Positions 37,475-45,461 of a stretch of 64,000 nucleotides of DNA are shown here, one piece after another; position 1 is the first letter of the stretch, and every line of letters starts with the position of its first letter. The stretch covers positions 1,550,001 through 1,614,000 of the forward strand of contig NZ_CP171843.1 in NCBI RefSeq assembly GCF_048020265.1, read 5' to 3'. Position numbers and translations under genes: made by a program. The DNA comes from Limnohabitans_A sp048020265 (GTDB lineage: Bacteria > Pseudomonadota > Gammaproteobacteria > Burkholderiales > Burkholderiaceae_C). The notes under the pieces are model-generated. The model was not told where the DNA came from. It did no database searches and saw nothing but the letters and a program-made list of their open reading frames with translations.

Positions 37475-38281
37475 ATGCAGATCACCGTCAACGAAGAACT
37501 CAAAGCCTACATCGACCCGCTCACCCCGGACGAACACGCGGCGCTGGAGCGCAGCATCCTGGCCGAGGGCTGCCGCGATGCGCTGGTGCTGTGGGGCGAT
37601 GTGTTGGTGGACGGGCACAACCGCTACGGCATTTGCCAAAAGCATGGCTTGCCCTTCCAGACGGTACAAAACACGCGCTTTCAATCCATGGAAGATGTGC
37701 ACCTGTGGATGATCGATCAGCACCTGGGGCGGCGCAGCGTGTCGGACTTTCAGCGCGGTGTGCTGGCTTTGCGCAAGCGGGAGATTCTGGCTGCGCGGCG
37801 TGCCCAGGCCGTCGCCAGCGCCGAACCAGGCACGCCATCTCTGAACGATGCACCGCAGGACGCGTCGAAAGTCGCTACAGCCCCCGAGCCCAACCCGCTC
37901 AAGAGTCGCGCCGACATCGCCAAAGCCGCCCGCCTGAGCAGCAGCCAGGTGGTGCAGATTGAAAAAATCCAGAAACAAGCCGCGCCCGAACTGGTGGCGG
38001 CCGTCAAAGCCGGCGCCATTTCCATCAACGCCGCAGCGGCCGTGGCCAGCTTGCCCGCTGAAGAACAAAAATCTGCCGCGCTGGGCGGCAAGGATGAACT
38101 CAAACAAGCCGCCAAACGCGTGCGCGAGGTGTACCGCAAGGTGTCCCCAGAAGCCGCGGCCTCATCTGTGGCCCTGCCCGAGGACGTGCAAGCCTTGCAA
38201 GCGCGTGTGGCCTCACTGAGCGCAGAAAATCAGTCCTTGCGTGCACAAGTGGCCGAACTGCAGGCCCGGCTGATGGCCTGA
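37475..38281 (+). CDS. ParB-like nuclease-fold protein (orphan)
   Basis: The 268-residue protein starts with a ParB/Srx-type domain: YIDPLTPDEHAALERSILAEG and the VLVDGHNRYGICQKHG box typical of the ParB N-terminal fold. A helix-turn-helix-like segment follows (LKSRADIAKAARLSSSQVVQIEKIQ), then AISINAAAAVASLP. The last 35 residues form a heptad coiled coil (VQALQARVASLSAENQSLRAQV). No parA is adjacent, and the position beside a tRNA gene fits a relic of an integrated element, but no integrase is visible. Plasmid partition, gene regulation or CTP-dependent clamp function all remain possible. The gene ends two bases from the convergent RodZ-like gene. Confidence 0.72.
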   Translation: MQITVNEELKAYIDPLTPDEHAALERSILAEGCRDALVLWGDVLVDGHNRYGICQKHGLPFQTVQNTRFQSMEDVHLWMIDQHLGRRSVSDFQRGVLALRKREILAARRAQAVASAEPGTPSLNDAPQDASKVATAPEPNPLKSRADIAKAARLSSSQVVQIEKIQKQAAPELVAAVKAGAISINAAAAVASLPAEEQKSAALGGKDELKQAAKRVREVYRKVSPEAAASSVALPEDVQALQARVASLSAENQSLRAQVAELQARLMA

Positions 38282-38283
38282 AC

Positions 38284-39180
38284 TCAACGGCTTCTAAGGC
38301 CTTCTTGCAAAGCCACGGTGGTGATGCCTGCATCCGGTAGGCGCAGGCGCACGCCCTGGAAATACAGCTGGGCTTGCTCTGGCTGCTCGAAATGCACCCG
38401 CCACGGCGCTGGACCATAGACACTGCGGGCCTCGTTTGACTGCAAGGCCAAAACCGTGCTGCGGCCCGCGCCGTCGACCACGCAAATGGCACCCGGTTTC
38501 TGCGCCACCAGGTAAACCATGTCGCCAGCTTTGCTGGGACTGGCAGGCGTGAGCACGGCAGGGGCTTTGTTGGCCTGGCACAAGCTGTTGTCGGTGGCAC
38601 CCTGGTCAAGTGCAACAGGTGAAGGTGCTGACTCAGAAACAGATGATGGCTCAGATGCAGATGCAGGCTCAGCCAGCACAGCCACAGCCGGTGCGGTGTC
38701 TGGCTGAAGTGCTGGCGCCAGACTGGCCGTCGGCGTGTGCCACAGTGACCTCACCCCGCCGCTTGAGACTGGGTGCTGGAGCAACGCCAAGCCCGCCGCG
38801 AACGAGCCCAAGGTCAGCAGCACGCCCAGCAAGCCGCGGGGCGCTTGGGAGAAAACCGAAGCGGGACGCGCGGCTTGGGCTCTTTGACGGGACAACTCTG
38901 CCAGCGCCTCCACCACCGAAGGCCCTTGAGCCACAGACGCATCGTCGATGGGATGGATCACGGCAGCGGGATCGCCCCCGAGCAAACTGGCAACTTTGCG
39001 AGCCGCGTTTTCCTTGATGGCCGGGGTGTAGAAAAGCGAGACCCCTCCCGACTCCAATTGCCGTATTTGAGCGACCGATAAATTGGCGCTGCTGGCCAAA
39101 ACGGTGACATCGCATTGCTGGGAAACACGCCATTCACGGAGCAGTTCACCGCGCACGCGATCTGTGGAAGGGTTCGACAT
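38284..39180 (-). CDS. RodZ-like helix-turn-helix membrane protein
   Basis: The 298-residue product has an N-terminal HTH_25-type domain (RGELLREWRVSQQCDVTVLASSANLSVAQIRQLES), a cytoplasmic linker, one membrane helix at about residues 119-137 (GLLGVLLTLGSFAAGLALL), an alanine/serine/proline-rich periplasmic stretch, and a C-terminal beta domain like DUF4115 of RodZ. This is the architecture of the cytoskeletal regulator RodZ, but the usual ispG/hisS neighbours are absent, so it is probably a second, RodZ-like protein. The upstream 120 bases are strikingly AT-rich compared with the rest of the window. Confidence 0.75.
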   Translation of the reverse strand: MSNPSTDRVRGELLREWRVSQQCDVTVLASSANLSVAQIRQLESGGVSLFYTPAIKENAARKVASLLGGDPAAVIHPIDDASVAQGPSVVEALAELSRQRAQAARPASVFSQAPRGLLGVLLTLGSFAAGLALLQHPVSSGGVRSLWHTPTASLAPALQPDTAPAVAVLAEPASASEPSSVSESAPSPVALDQGATDNSLCQANKAPAVLTPASPSKAGDMVYLVAQKPGAICVVDGAGRSTVLALQSNEARSVYGPAPWRVHFEQPEQAQLYFQGVRLRLPDAGITTVALQEGLRSR

Positions 39181-39303
39181 TCAGTGGGCTTGAAAAATCC
39201 TTATTTTCTCGCCAGTTGTTTGTTTATGGAATAAGGAAAACCCCAAAATAGATTCATTCCGTGTATTTTTTAAACCAAAAATTCATTGAATATGATTAAA
39301 ACA

Positions 39304-39331
39304 AAAAAACCGCAATGAATTGCGGTTTTTT
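39304..39331. terminator. Bidirectional terminator between rodZ-like and scoB
   Basis: A 12-base perfect stem AAAAAACCGCAA/TTGCGGTTTTTT with loop TGAA gives a T run on either strand. It follows the scoB stop by 21 bases on the minus strand and is the end of the scoAB transcript. Confidence 0.9.
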
Positions 39332-39352
39332 GAAGGCTAGGCAGAACGCCGA

Positions 39353-39994
39353 TCAGAAGATCAGTTTCACACCCGTCTTGCTTTGCAGCAGCTCGGGCGT
39401 CACACCCGGGGCCAGCTCGACCACCTTCAGGCCTGCATCGGTCACGTCCATCACCGCCAGGTCTGTGATGATGCGGTCGACCACGCCCACGCCCGTGAGA
39501 GGCAAAGTGCAGCTGGGCAAAATCTTCAGGTCTTCGGTACCGTCTTTTTTCTTGGCCACGTGTTCCATCAGGATGATCACGCGCTTGACGCCCGCCACCA
39601 AGTCCATCGCGCCACCCATGCCCTTGACCATCTTGCCGGGGATCATCCAGTTGGCCAGATCGCCCTTTTCGCTCACCTGCATCGCGCCCAGGATCGACAG
39701 GTTGATCTTGCCGCCACGGATCATGGCAAAAGACTGCTCGCTGCCAAAAATCGACGAGCCTTTGATGGTGGTCACCGTCTGTTTGCCCGCGTTGATCAGG
39801 TCGGCATCGACCTCATCTTCGGTCGGGAAGGGGCCAATGCCCAGCATGCCGTTTTCGCTTTGCAGCCAGACTTCCTTGTCGGCGGGCACAAAGTTGGCCA
39901 CCAGCGTGGGGATGCCGATGCCCAGGTTCACATAAAAACCGTCTTCCAGTTCGTGGGCCGCACGGGCGGCCATTTGGTCTTGACTCCAGCTCAT
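39353..39994 (-). CDS. scoB: 3-oxoacid CoA-transferase subunit B
   Basis: The 213-residue subunit carries the catalytic glutamate in the LQSENGMLGIGPFP block (SENG motif). Other family marks are NLGIGIPTLVANF, GGKINLSILGAMQVSEKGDLANWMIPGK and GMGGAMDLVAGVKRVI. With subunit A it transfers CoA from succinyl-CoA to a 3-oxoacid such as acetoacetate or 3-oxoadipate. The start ATG lies one base after the scoA stop. The nearby CMD-family decarboxylase would fit an aromatic (3-oxoadipate) role, so pcaJ is an alternative name. Confidence 0.9.
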   Translation of the reverse strand: MSWSQDQMAARAAHELEDGFYVNLGIGIPTLVANFVPADKEVWLQSENGMLGIGPFPTEDEVDADLINAGKQTVTTIKGSSIFGSEQSFAMIRGGKINLSILGAMQVSEKGDLANWMIPGKMVKGMGGAMDLVAGVKRVIILMEHVAKKKDGTEDLKILPSCTLPLTGVGVVDRIITDLAVMDVTDAGLKVVELAPGVTPELLQSKTGVKLIF

Positions 39995-39995
39995 A

Positions 39996-40703
39996 TCAGA
40001 CTCCTGCTTTCTCTGTGATCGTGCGCTTTTCGATGCGCTTTTCCGGTTTCGCGTTCAGCACGATGCGGTGCACATAAATGCCGGGCAGGTGCACGCTGTC
40101 GGGGTGCATGGCGCCGGTCTCCACGATCTCTTCGACCTCGACCACGCAGATCTTGCCGGCCATGGCCACCGCCGGGTTGAAGTTGCGCGAGGTGTAGCGG
40201 AACTGCAGGTTGCCAGACTTGTCGGCGCGGTGCGCCTTGACCAGCGACACATCGGGCACCAGCGAACGCTCCATCACATAGGTCTCGCCGTCAAACTCGC
40301 GCAGCTCCTTGCCTTCGGCCACCAGGGTGCCCACGCCGGTCTTGGTGAAGAAGGCCGGAATGCCCGCGCCGCCCGCACGCAGCTTCTCGGCCAGCGTGCC
40401 TTGGGGGGTGAACTCCAGGGCCAGCTCGCCCGCCAGGTACTGGCGCTCGAACTCTTTGTTCTCGCCCACATAGGACGCGATCATTTTTTTGATCTGGCGC
40501 GTCTGCAAAAGCTTGCCCAGACCGAAATCGTCCACGCCCGCGTTGTTGGAAATCGCGGTCAGGTTTTGCACGCCGCTGTCACGCAGCGCATCGATCAGGG
40601 CCTCGGGAATGCCGCACAGGCCAAAACCGCCCACGCCAATCAGTTGTCCGTCAGCCACGATGCCCTTCAAGGCCTCGGCTGCGGAAGGAAAAATCTTGTT
40701 CAC
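39996..40703 (-). CDS. scoA: 3-oxoacid CoA-transferase subunit A
   Basis: The subunit has GVGGFGLCGIPEALIDALRDSG, NLTAISNNAGVDDFGLGKLL, and AFFTKTGVGTLVAEGKE, the conserved CoA-binding and interface segments of the alpha subunit. The frame is open to 40715 at a TTG, but the GTG at 40703 has GGAG six bases upstream and gives the normal start MNKIFPSAAEALKG. It is the first gene of scoAB and is divergent from a PAS-LuxR regulator; a perfect palindrome lies 35 bases upstream of this start. Confidence 0.9.
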   Translation of the reverse strand: MNKIFPSAAEALKGIVADGQLIGVGGFGLCGIPEALIDALRDSGVQNLTAISNNAGVDDFGLGKLLQTRQIKKMIASYVGENKEFERQYLAGELALEFTPQGTLAEKLRAGGAGIPAFFTKTGVGTLVAEGKELREFDGETYVMERSLVPDVSLVKAHRADKSGNLQFRYTSRNFNPAVAMAGKICVVEVEEIVETGAMHPDSVHLPGIYVHRIVLNAKPEKRIEKRTITEKAGV

Positions 40704-40737
40704 GCCAAACTCCAATCAGGAAAGAGAGCGTTACGAT

Positions 40738-40759
40738 ACTACGTAATCCGATACGTAGT
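40738..40759. promoter_or_regulatory. Perfect palindrome in the scoA / luxR divergent promoter
   Basis: ACTACGTA and TACGTAGT form an 8-base perfect inverted repeat separated by ATCCGA. A further half-like CGTAG lies a few bases to the right. The symmetrical shape and central position between divergent genes indicate an operator, most simply for the LuxR-type regulator encoded 41 bases away. Confidence 0.6.
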
Positions 40760-40799
40760 TTTTCGTAGAGGGCTGCCCTAGGCGGGTGGCCCGCCCGCC

Positions 40800-41360
40800 A
40801 TGACCACAGACATCGACTACCGCCTCGCTTTCGACCTCGCCCCCATCGGCATGGTGCTCTCGCGCAACCGTGCCATCGTCGACTGCAACCAGCGGGTGTG
40901 CGAGATGTTTGGCGTCACACGCGAACAACTCATCGGCCAAAGCTTTCAGCTGCTCTACCCCAGCGCCGACGAGTACGAGCGCACCGGCCAGCGCATCGCG
41001 CCCATCCTGAACGCCAACGGCGTGTATGCCGACGACCGGGTGATGAAACGGGTGGACGGGCGCTTCAAAGGCGAAACCTTTTGGTGCCATGTGACGGGCC
41101 GTGCGCTCAACCGCGAAGCCCCGCACGAGGCGGGCATCTGGACTTTTGAAGACCTGTCGGCCCGCAAACCCGTTAAGGCCGAACTCACCGCCCGCGAACG
41201 CGAAGTCGCCGCCCACCTCATGGACGGCCTGACCAGCAAGGAAATCGGCCGCGCCTTGGGCATCAGCCACCGCACGGTGGAGATTTACCGCGTCAAACTG
41301 ATGCGCAAATACCAGGCCTCGGGTGCGGCGGATCTGATTCAAAAGTTGCTGCGGGGCTAG
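40800..41360 (+). CDS. PAS domain LuxR-type transcriptional regulator
   Basis: The 186-residue protein has an N-terminal PAS sensor domain (FDLAPIGMVLSRNRAIVDCNQRVCEMFGVTREQLIGQSF, about residues 10-120) and a C-terminal LuxR helix-turn-helix (LTAREREVAAHLMDGLTSKEIGRALGISHRTVEIYRVKLM, about residues 131-175). There is no receiver domain. It is divergent from scoAB and probably controls it through the palindrome between them. The ligand or cofactor of the PAS domain cannot be read. Proteins of this compact layout are typical single-gene regulators in Comamonadaceae. Confidence 0.88.
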   Translation: MTTDIDYRLAFDLAPIGMVLSRNRAIVDCNQRVCEMFGVTREQLIGQSFQLLYPSADEYERTGQRIAPILNANGVYADDRVMKRVDGRFKGETFWCHVTGRALNREAPHEAGIWTFEDLSARKPVKAELTAREREVAAHLMDGLTSKEIGRALGISHRTVEIYRVKLMRKYQASGAADLIQKLLRG

Positions 41361-41388
41361 CCATGGCTTCAAAGCCCCGACTACTGCC

Positions 41389-41817
41389 TCATCCAGCTTT
41401 AGGCTCAATCACCTCGGCCGCGCTGCGGAATGCGTCGATCGCGGTCGGGAAGCCGCAGTACACCGTGGCGTGCAGCATGATTTCACGAATTTCTTCGGGG
41501 GTTGCGCCATTGTTGAGTGCGCCTCGCACATGGCCTTTGAGTTCTTGTTGTTTGCCCAGGGCGGTGAGCATGGCCACGGTGATGAGGCTGCGGGTTTTCA
41601 AATCGAGCCCAGGGCGCTGCCAGACATTGCCCCAGGCGTTGCGGGTGATGAACTCCTGCATGGGCAGGGTGTAGTCGGTGGCGTTGCCAAAGGCGCGGTC
41701 TACAAACTCAACCCCCATGACCTGGCTGCGGGTGTCGATACCAGCCTGAAAGGCGGCGTCATCAGCGCGCTCGGCGCGGGCTTGTTGAGAAGGCGAAAGC
41801 AGCGGTGTTGTGGACAT
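41389..41817 (-). CDS. Carboxymuconolactone decarboxylase family protein
   Basis: The 142-residue product has the CMD fold: FITRNAWGNVWQRPGLDLKTRSLITVAMLTALGKQQELKGHVRGALNNGATPEEIREIMLHATVYCGFPTAIDAF. The wording in the core and the HATVYCGFP segment resemble PcaC, the 4-carboxymuconolactone decarboxylase of the protocatechuate branch. No AhpD-type CxxC is present. The frame is open to 41898, but the ATG at 41817 has AGGAG a few bases upstream. It is divergent from a second CMD-superfamily gene and lies close to scoAB, which could complete the same pathway. Confidence 0.85.
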   Translation of the reverse strand: MSTTPLLSPSQQARAERADDAAFQAGIDTRSQVMGVEFVDRAFGNATDYTLPMQEFITRNAWGNVWQRPGLDLKTRSLITVAMLTALGKQQELKGHVRGALNNGATPEEIREIMLHATVYCGFPTAIDAFRSAAEVIEPKAG

Positions 41818-41909
41818 GACAGGCTCCTGAAATGGTCGCCAGCATAATCGTTGTCGATTCCCGTGCATGGACAACGCCATCACGAACATGACACCCACAA
41901 GGACCCATC

Positions 41910-42506
41910 ATGAGCCACCGCTACCCCGCCCCCGAGATCAAGGACCTGCCCGAAGACATCCGTGCCAAGGTGCTCGAAGTTCAGGAAAAAGCCGGGTTTG
42001 TGCCGAATGTGTTTTTGGCATTCGCACGCCGCCCGGCCGAATGGCGTGCTTTTTTTGCTTACCACGATGCCTTGATGGTGCCCGAGTCGGTGGGACGCGA
42101 GAGCGGCCTCACAAAAGGCGAGCGTGAAATGATCGTGACCACCACCAGTGCCGCCAACAACTGCCTGTATTGCGTGGTCGCGCATGGCGCGATTTTGCGC
42201 ATTTACGAGAAAAAACCCTTGGTGGCCGACCAAGTCGCCATCAACCACCGCAAGGCCGACATCAGCCCCCGTCAACGCGCCATGCTGGACTTTGCGCTCA
42301 AGGTCTGCAATCAATCGCATGAAGTGGAAGACGCCGACTTTGCCGCCCTGCACGCCCACGGCTTCAACGACGAAGACATCTGGGACATCGCCGCCATCAC
42401 CGCTTTCTTTGGCCTGAGTAACCGCATGGCCAGCTTCAGCGGCATGATGCCCAACCCCGAGTTTTACCTGATGGGCCGTGCGCCCAAGGCCAAACCTGCG
42501 GCCTGA
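41910..42506 (+). CDS. AhpD-like peroxidase-related protein
   Basis: The 198-residue protein belongs to the CMD/AhpD superfamily of peroxidase-related enzymes. The redox motif is NCLYCVVAHG (C-x2-C-x3-H), as in alkylhydroperoxidase AhpD, preceded by LTKGEREMIVTTTSAAN and followed by DFALKVCNQSHEVEDADF. It may reduce organic peroxides using an unknown thiol partner. It is divergent from the PcaC-like gene; its 3' end overlaps the convergent tetR gene by 43 bases. Confidence 0.85.
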   Translation: MSHRYPAPEIKDLPEDIRAKVLEVQEKAGFVPNVFLAFARRPAEWRAFFAYHDALMVPESVGRESGLTKGEREMIVTTTSAANNCLYCVVAHGAILRIYEKKPLVADQVAINHRKADISPRQRAMLDFALKVCNQSHEVEDADFAALHAHGFNDEDIWDIAAITAFFGLSNRMASFSGMMPNPEFYLMGRAPKAKPAA

Positions 42507-43183
42507 AGCGCTGACGGGCGGGCCAGCAGGGCCCAGGCCATTTGCACCAGGGCTTCTTCAAACGCAGGGCTGCCCAACAAGGGCGACTTTTCCAGGCTGG
42601 CGCTGCGCAGCGTGCCGATGACCGAGCGGGTCAGCACGAACAGTTGCGCCGGGCTGGGCGTTTGCAGCGCGGGGTGGCCGATGCGCTCAAAAAAGATGGC
42701 CAGGCGGTCGGCCACCTGGCGCACGGCGCTCGCGGTTTCATCGGGCTTTTCCAGCGTCCAGCAGAGGTGAATCAGGCTTTGGCTCAGCCCTTTGCCCGTG
42801 GCAAAGCCGCGTACCAATATCCGAATGGCCTGGCCCAGCAGTTCACGCCCGTCGAGCTCGCGAACGTTGGGCAGGGTTTCCAGCTCGCTCAGGTAGCGGC
42901 CCAGCTCTTGCAGCACCATCTCTTGCCCGCGAGCGGCCATGGCCCGCACCAGCACCTCTTTGCTCGGAAAGTATTGGTAGAGCGTGCCGATCGAAAACCC
43001 AGCTGCTGCAGCCACCTTGTTGGTGGTCAAACCGCCCTCGCCCTCCTTGTCCAAAATCTGAGCAGCAGCCTTGAACAGGGTTTGCATGGTCTGCTGCGCC
43101 CGGGCCTGCGAAGGTTGGCGACGCAAGCTGAGATCAGCCCGGAGCTTGGCTTGCGACTTGGTTGCGGGTTTGGCGGTGGACAT
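42464..43183 (-). CDS. TetR-family transcriptional regulator
   Basis: The product of about 239 residues has the TetR helix-turn-helix near the N-terminus: TMQTLFKAAAQILDKEGEGGLTTNKVAAAAGFSIGTLYQYFPSKEVLVRAM. The remainder is the variable ligand-binding domain. The frame is open to 43225, but the ATG at 43183 with AAAGG upstream is preferred. It is divergent from the metal-dependent hydrolase gene across about 100 bases and probably represses it. ATCTG-AG-CAGAT at 43202-43213 is a short palindrome in that gap that could be its operator. Confidence 0.9.
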   Translation of the reverse strand: MSTAKPATKSQAKLRADLSLRRQPSQARAQQTMQTLFKAAAQILDKEGEGGLTTNKVAAAAGFSIGTLYQYFPSKEVLVRAMAARGQEMVLQELGRYLSELETLPNVRELDGRELLGQAIRILVRGFATGKGLSQSLIHLCWTLEKPDETASAVRQVADRLAIFFERIGHPALQTPSPAQLFVLTRSVIGTLRSASLEKSPLLGSPAFEEALVQMAWALLARPSALQAAGLALGARPIR

Positions 43184-43284
43184 AAAAAAGCCTTTGGCAA
43201 AATCTGAGCAGATAGCGAGTTGCAAGGTCTTTGCAAAACCTGAACAATGCTCACATTCTGACCCATATCACCGTGAGACATGCC

Positions 43285-44181
43285 ATGAGCACCCACCCCG
43301 CTGCCCCGACCGAGTTGACCGTGCGCCGCCTCAGCGTGGACCTGAGCCAGGGTTTCTCGCGCCACTGGAACGGCGGCGATGCGTTTTTGACGGCTTATGC
43401 CAACGCCTTGTCCATGAGCTTTCCGGTGGGTGAGCAGTCCTTCATCGATGCGGTCAAGGCGGGGGCCAAGCAGTTGCCCGACACCCCGGAAAATGCCGAA
43501 CTCAAGCAAATTGCCAAAGGCTTTGTGGGCCAAGAGGCGACTCACCGCCACCTGCATGCGCTGTACAACGCACACCTGGAAAAACAAGGCTTGGTCAACC
43601 ACTGGGGGCCACGCGCCGAGCAGCGCCTGAAAAAAGGCCGCGAAGAATTTTTCAGCAAAAGCGCCAAGGGATACCTGCACGAGCTGGCCATCACCGCCGC
43701 TTTTGAGCACTACACCTCGATCTTTGGCGACCTGACGCTCGAGCGCATCGACCAGCCTGGCGACTGGTTTGCCGGGGCCGAAGAACCCCTCAAAACCCTG
43801 TGGCGTTGGCACGCGGCCGAAGAGTCCGAGCACAAATGCGTGGCTTTTGACCTTTACCAGCGCTTGGGCGGCAACCACCAGTGGCGCATGCGCTGGTTCT
43901 GGTACGTCACCGTGCAGTTCAGCACCGACGTGTTCCGCCAGACTGTCAACAACCTCTGGCACGACAAGACACTGTTCAAGCCTTCGACATGGTGGTCAGC
44001 GGGCAAGTTTTTGTTCGGTCGCCACGGCATGGTCTGGCGCGTGGCCAAGCCCATTTGGGCCTACACCCGCAAAGACTTTCATCCCATGCAGGTGGGCAGC
44101 GCCACGCTGTCGCAAGACTGGCTGCAAAACCACGCCGACCAGTGGCGTGCGGTGGGTGCTCCTGCCCAATCTGCGGCGTAA
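43285..44181 (+). CDS. Predicted metal-dependent hydrolase (COG3687/PF10118 type)
   Basis: The 298-residue product resembles the family of predicted metal-dependent hydrolases of the ferritin-like all-alpha fold. Conserved His/Glu motifs are FVGQEATHRHLHALYN, ELAITAAFEHYTSIFGDL and LWRWHAAEESEHKCVAFDLY, consistent with a di-metal site. Function is not established; relatives are often linked to TetR regulators and lipid metabolism. The frame is open from 43231, but MSTHPAAP at 43285 is the likely start. Confidence 0.78.
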   Translation: MSTHPAAPTELTVRRLSVDLSQGFSRHWNGGDAFLTAYANALSMSFPVGEQSFIDAVKAGAKQLPDTPENAELKQIAKGFVGQEATHRHLHALYNAHLEKQGLVNHWGPRAEQRLKKGREEFFSKSAKGYLHELAITAAFEHYTSIFGDLTLERIDQPGDWFAGAEEPLKTLWRWHAAEESEHKCVAFDLYQRLGGNHQWRMRWFWYVTVQFSTDVFRQTVNNLWHDKTLFKPSTWWSAGKFLFGRHGMVWRVAKPIWAYTRKDFHPMQVGSATLSQDWLQNHADQWRAVGAPAQSAA

Positions 44182-44186
44182 AGCTC

Positions 44187-44609
44187 TCAGTCGCTGACCA
44201 AAGCCCGCACCCAGTCGGGCATGGTCACGGCTTTTTGTTGGGGAAAGTCCACCCAGATCGTGGTCGCGCCCCCTGCGGCAAACACCACGCCCGGCTGGTC
44301 GGTGCGCTCCAGCGTGCACCAGCTCTCAAAGGTCGTGCGGCCCGGATCGCTCACAAACATTTTGGCCAGGATGTTGCCCGGGTATTCAAACTGTTTGTAG
44401 AAGTTGCAAAAGGCGTTGACGATCACCGGCCCCTCGCCTTGCGGATTCAGCACAAACCCGATCTTGTCGAACCAGTCGATGCGGGTGGTCTCCAGATAGC
44501 GGAAGTACACCGTGTTGTTGACATGGCCCATGGCGTCCATGTCGCCCCAGCGGATGGGGATGACCAACTCGTGCACCAGTTTCTTGCGCTCGGGCAGCTC
44601 CAGCTTCAT
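44187..44609 (-). CDS. Hot-dog-fold acyl-CoA thioesterase
   Basis: The 140-residue protein is a 4-hydroxybenzoyl-CoA-thioesterase-type hot-dog enzyme: HELVIPIRWGDMDAMGHVNNTVYFRYLETTRIDWFDKIGF holds the catalytic aspartate and the long helix. The ATG at 44609 has GAGGGG upstream; the frame is open further. It lies ten bases downstream of the SDR gene in the same orientation and likely shares its transcript. The acyl substrate is unknown. Confidence 0.85.
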   Translation of the reverse strand: MKLELPERKKLVHELVIPIRWGDMDAMGHVNNTVYFRYLETTRIDWFDKIGFVLNPQGEGPVIVNAFCNFYKQFEYPGNILAKMFVSDPGRTTFESWCTLERTDQPGVVFAAGGATTIWVDFPQQKAVTMPDWVRALVSD

Positions 44610-44619
44610 GGTTTGCCCC

Positions 44620-45402
44620 TCACACTGCAAAACCGTCGTCAGCCGAGACCACCGCGCCATTGATGAAGTGGCTCTGGTCGCTGGCCAGCAGCATCAGCAA
44701 AGCGTCCAGGTCCTGCGGCTGGCCCACACGCTTGCGGGGCAACATGCTGATGAGCTTTTGCCCCTGCTCGGTCTGCCAGTGGTGGTGGTTGATCTCGGTG
44801 TCGATGTAGCCGGGGCAAATCGCGTTCACGTTGATGCCGAACTTGCCCCACTCCACCGCAAAGGCCTTGGTCATCTGCACCACGGCGGCCTTGCTCATGC
44901 AATACACACCGATTTGCGGCAAGACCTTGAGGCCCGCCATCGACGCGATGTTGATGATGCGCCCGCCGGTGAAGCTGCCCGGCGCTGCACCCTTGGCCCG
45001 CGCCAGCATGCGCTTGCCCACCTCTTGCGCCACAAAAAAAGCACCGCGCACGTTGGTGTTCATGATGAAGTCGTAGTCTTCTTCGGTCACGTCCTGGATG
45101 CGCTGGGTGGTGCTCACACCCGAGTTGTTCACCAAAATGTCGATGCTGCCCATCTCGGTTTCGGCGTGCGCCACAGCCGCCGCGATGCTGTGGCGGTCGG
45201 TCACGTCCATCTCGACCACATGCGCGTCGCCGCCCGCCGCCTCGATTTCGGCCCGCAGGTCCTTGAGCTTTTCCATGCGGCGGCTGGCCAGCACCACGCC
45301 CGCGCCCGCTGCGGCCAGGGTTTTGGCAAATTGCGCACCCAGGCCGCCCGAAGCGCCGGTCACCAGGGCCACGCGGCCCGACAAATCAATTTCATATGCC
45401 AT
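44620..45402 (-). CDS. Short-chain dehydrogenase/reductase
   Basis: The 260-residue SDR has GRVALVTGASGGLGAQFAKTLAAAGAGVVLASRRMEKL at the N-terminus (GxxxGxG), VNNSGVSTTQRIQDV (NNAG-type), the catalytic serine in NIASMAGLKVLPQIG, and the Y-x3-K in YCMSKAAVVQM. It ends FINGAVVSADDGFAV. This is a classical SDR, possibly a 3-hydroxyacyl-CoA or hydroxysteroid-type enzyme. AAGGA precedes the ATG at 45402; the frame is open to 45477. The thioesterase follows it. Confidence 0.87.
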   Translation of the reverse strand: MAYEIDLSGRVALVTGASGGLGAQFAKTLAAAGAGVVLASRRMEKLKDLRAEIEAAGGDAHVVEMDVTDRHSIAAAVAHAETEMGSIDILVNNSGVSTTQRIQDVTEEDYDFIMNTNVRGAFFVAQEVGKRMLARAKGAAPGSFTGGRIINIASMAGLKVLPQIGVYCMSKAAVVQMTKAFAVEWGKFGINVNAICPGYIDTEINHHHWQTEQGQKLISMLPRKRVGQPQDLDALLMLLASDQSHFINGAVVSADDGFAV

Positions 45403-45461
45403 GTCAAATCCTTCTAGGGGTTTCGCATCCGTTGCACAGCAAGTGCTGACACCATTGTGCG

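Noticed and set aside
37343..37475. Integrated mobile element at tRNA-Gly
   Set aside because: No integrase, no second copy of the tRNA 3' end and no composition break over the ParB-like gene; only kept as a hypothesis.
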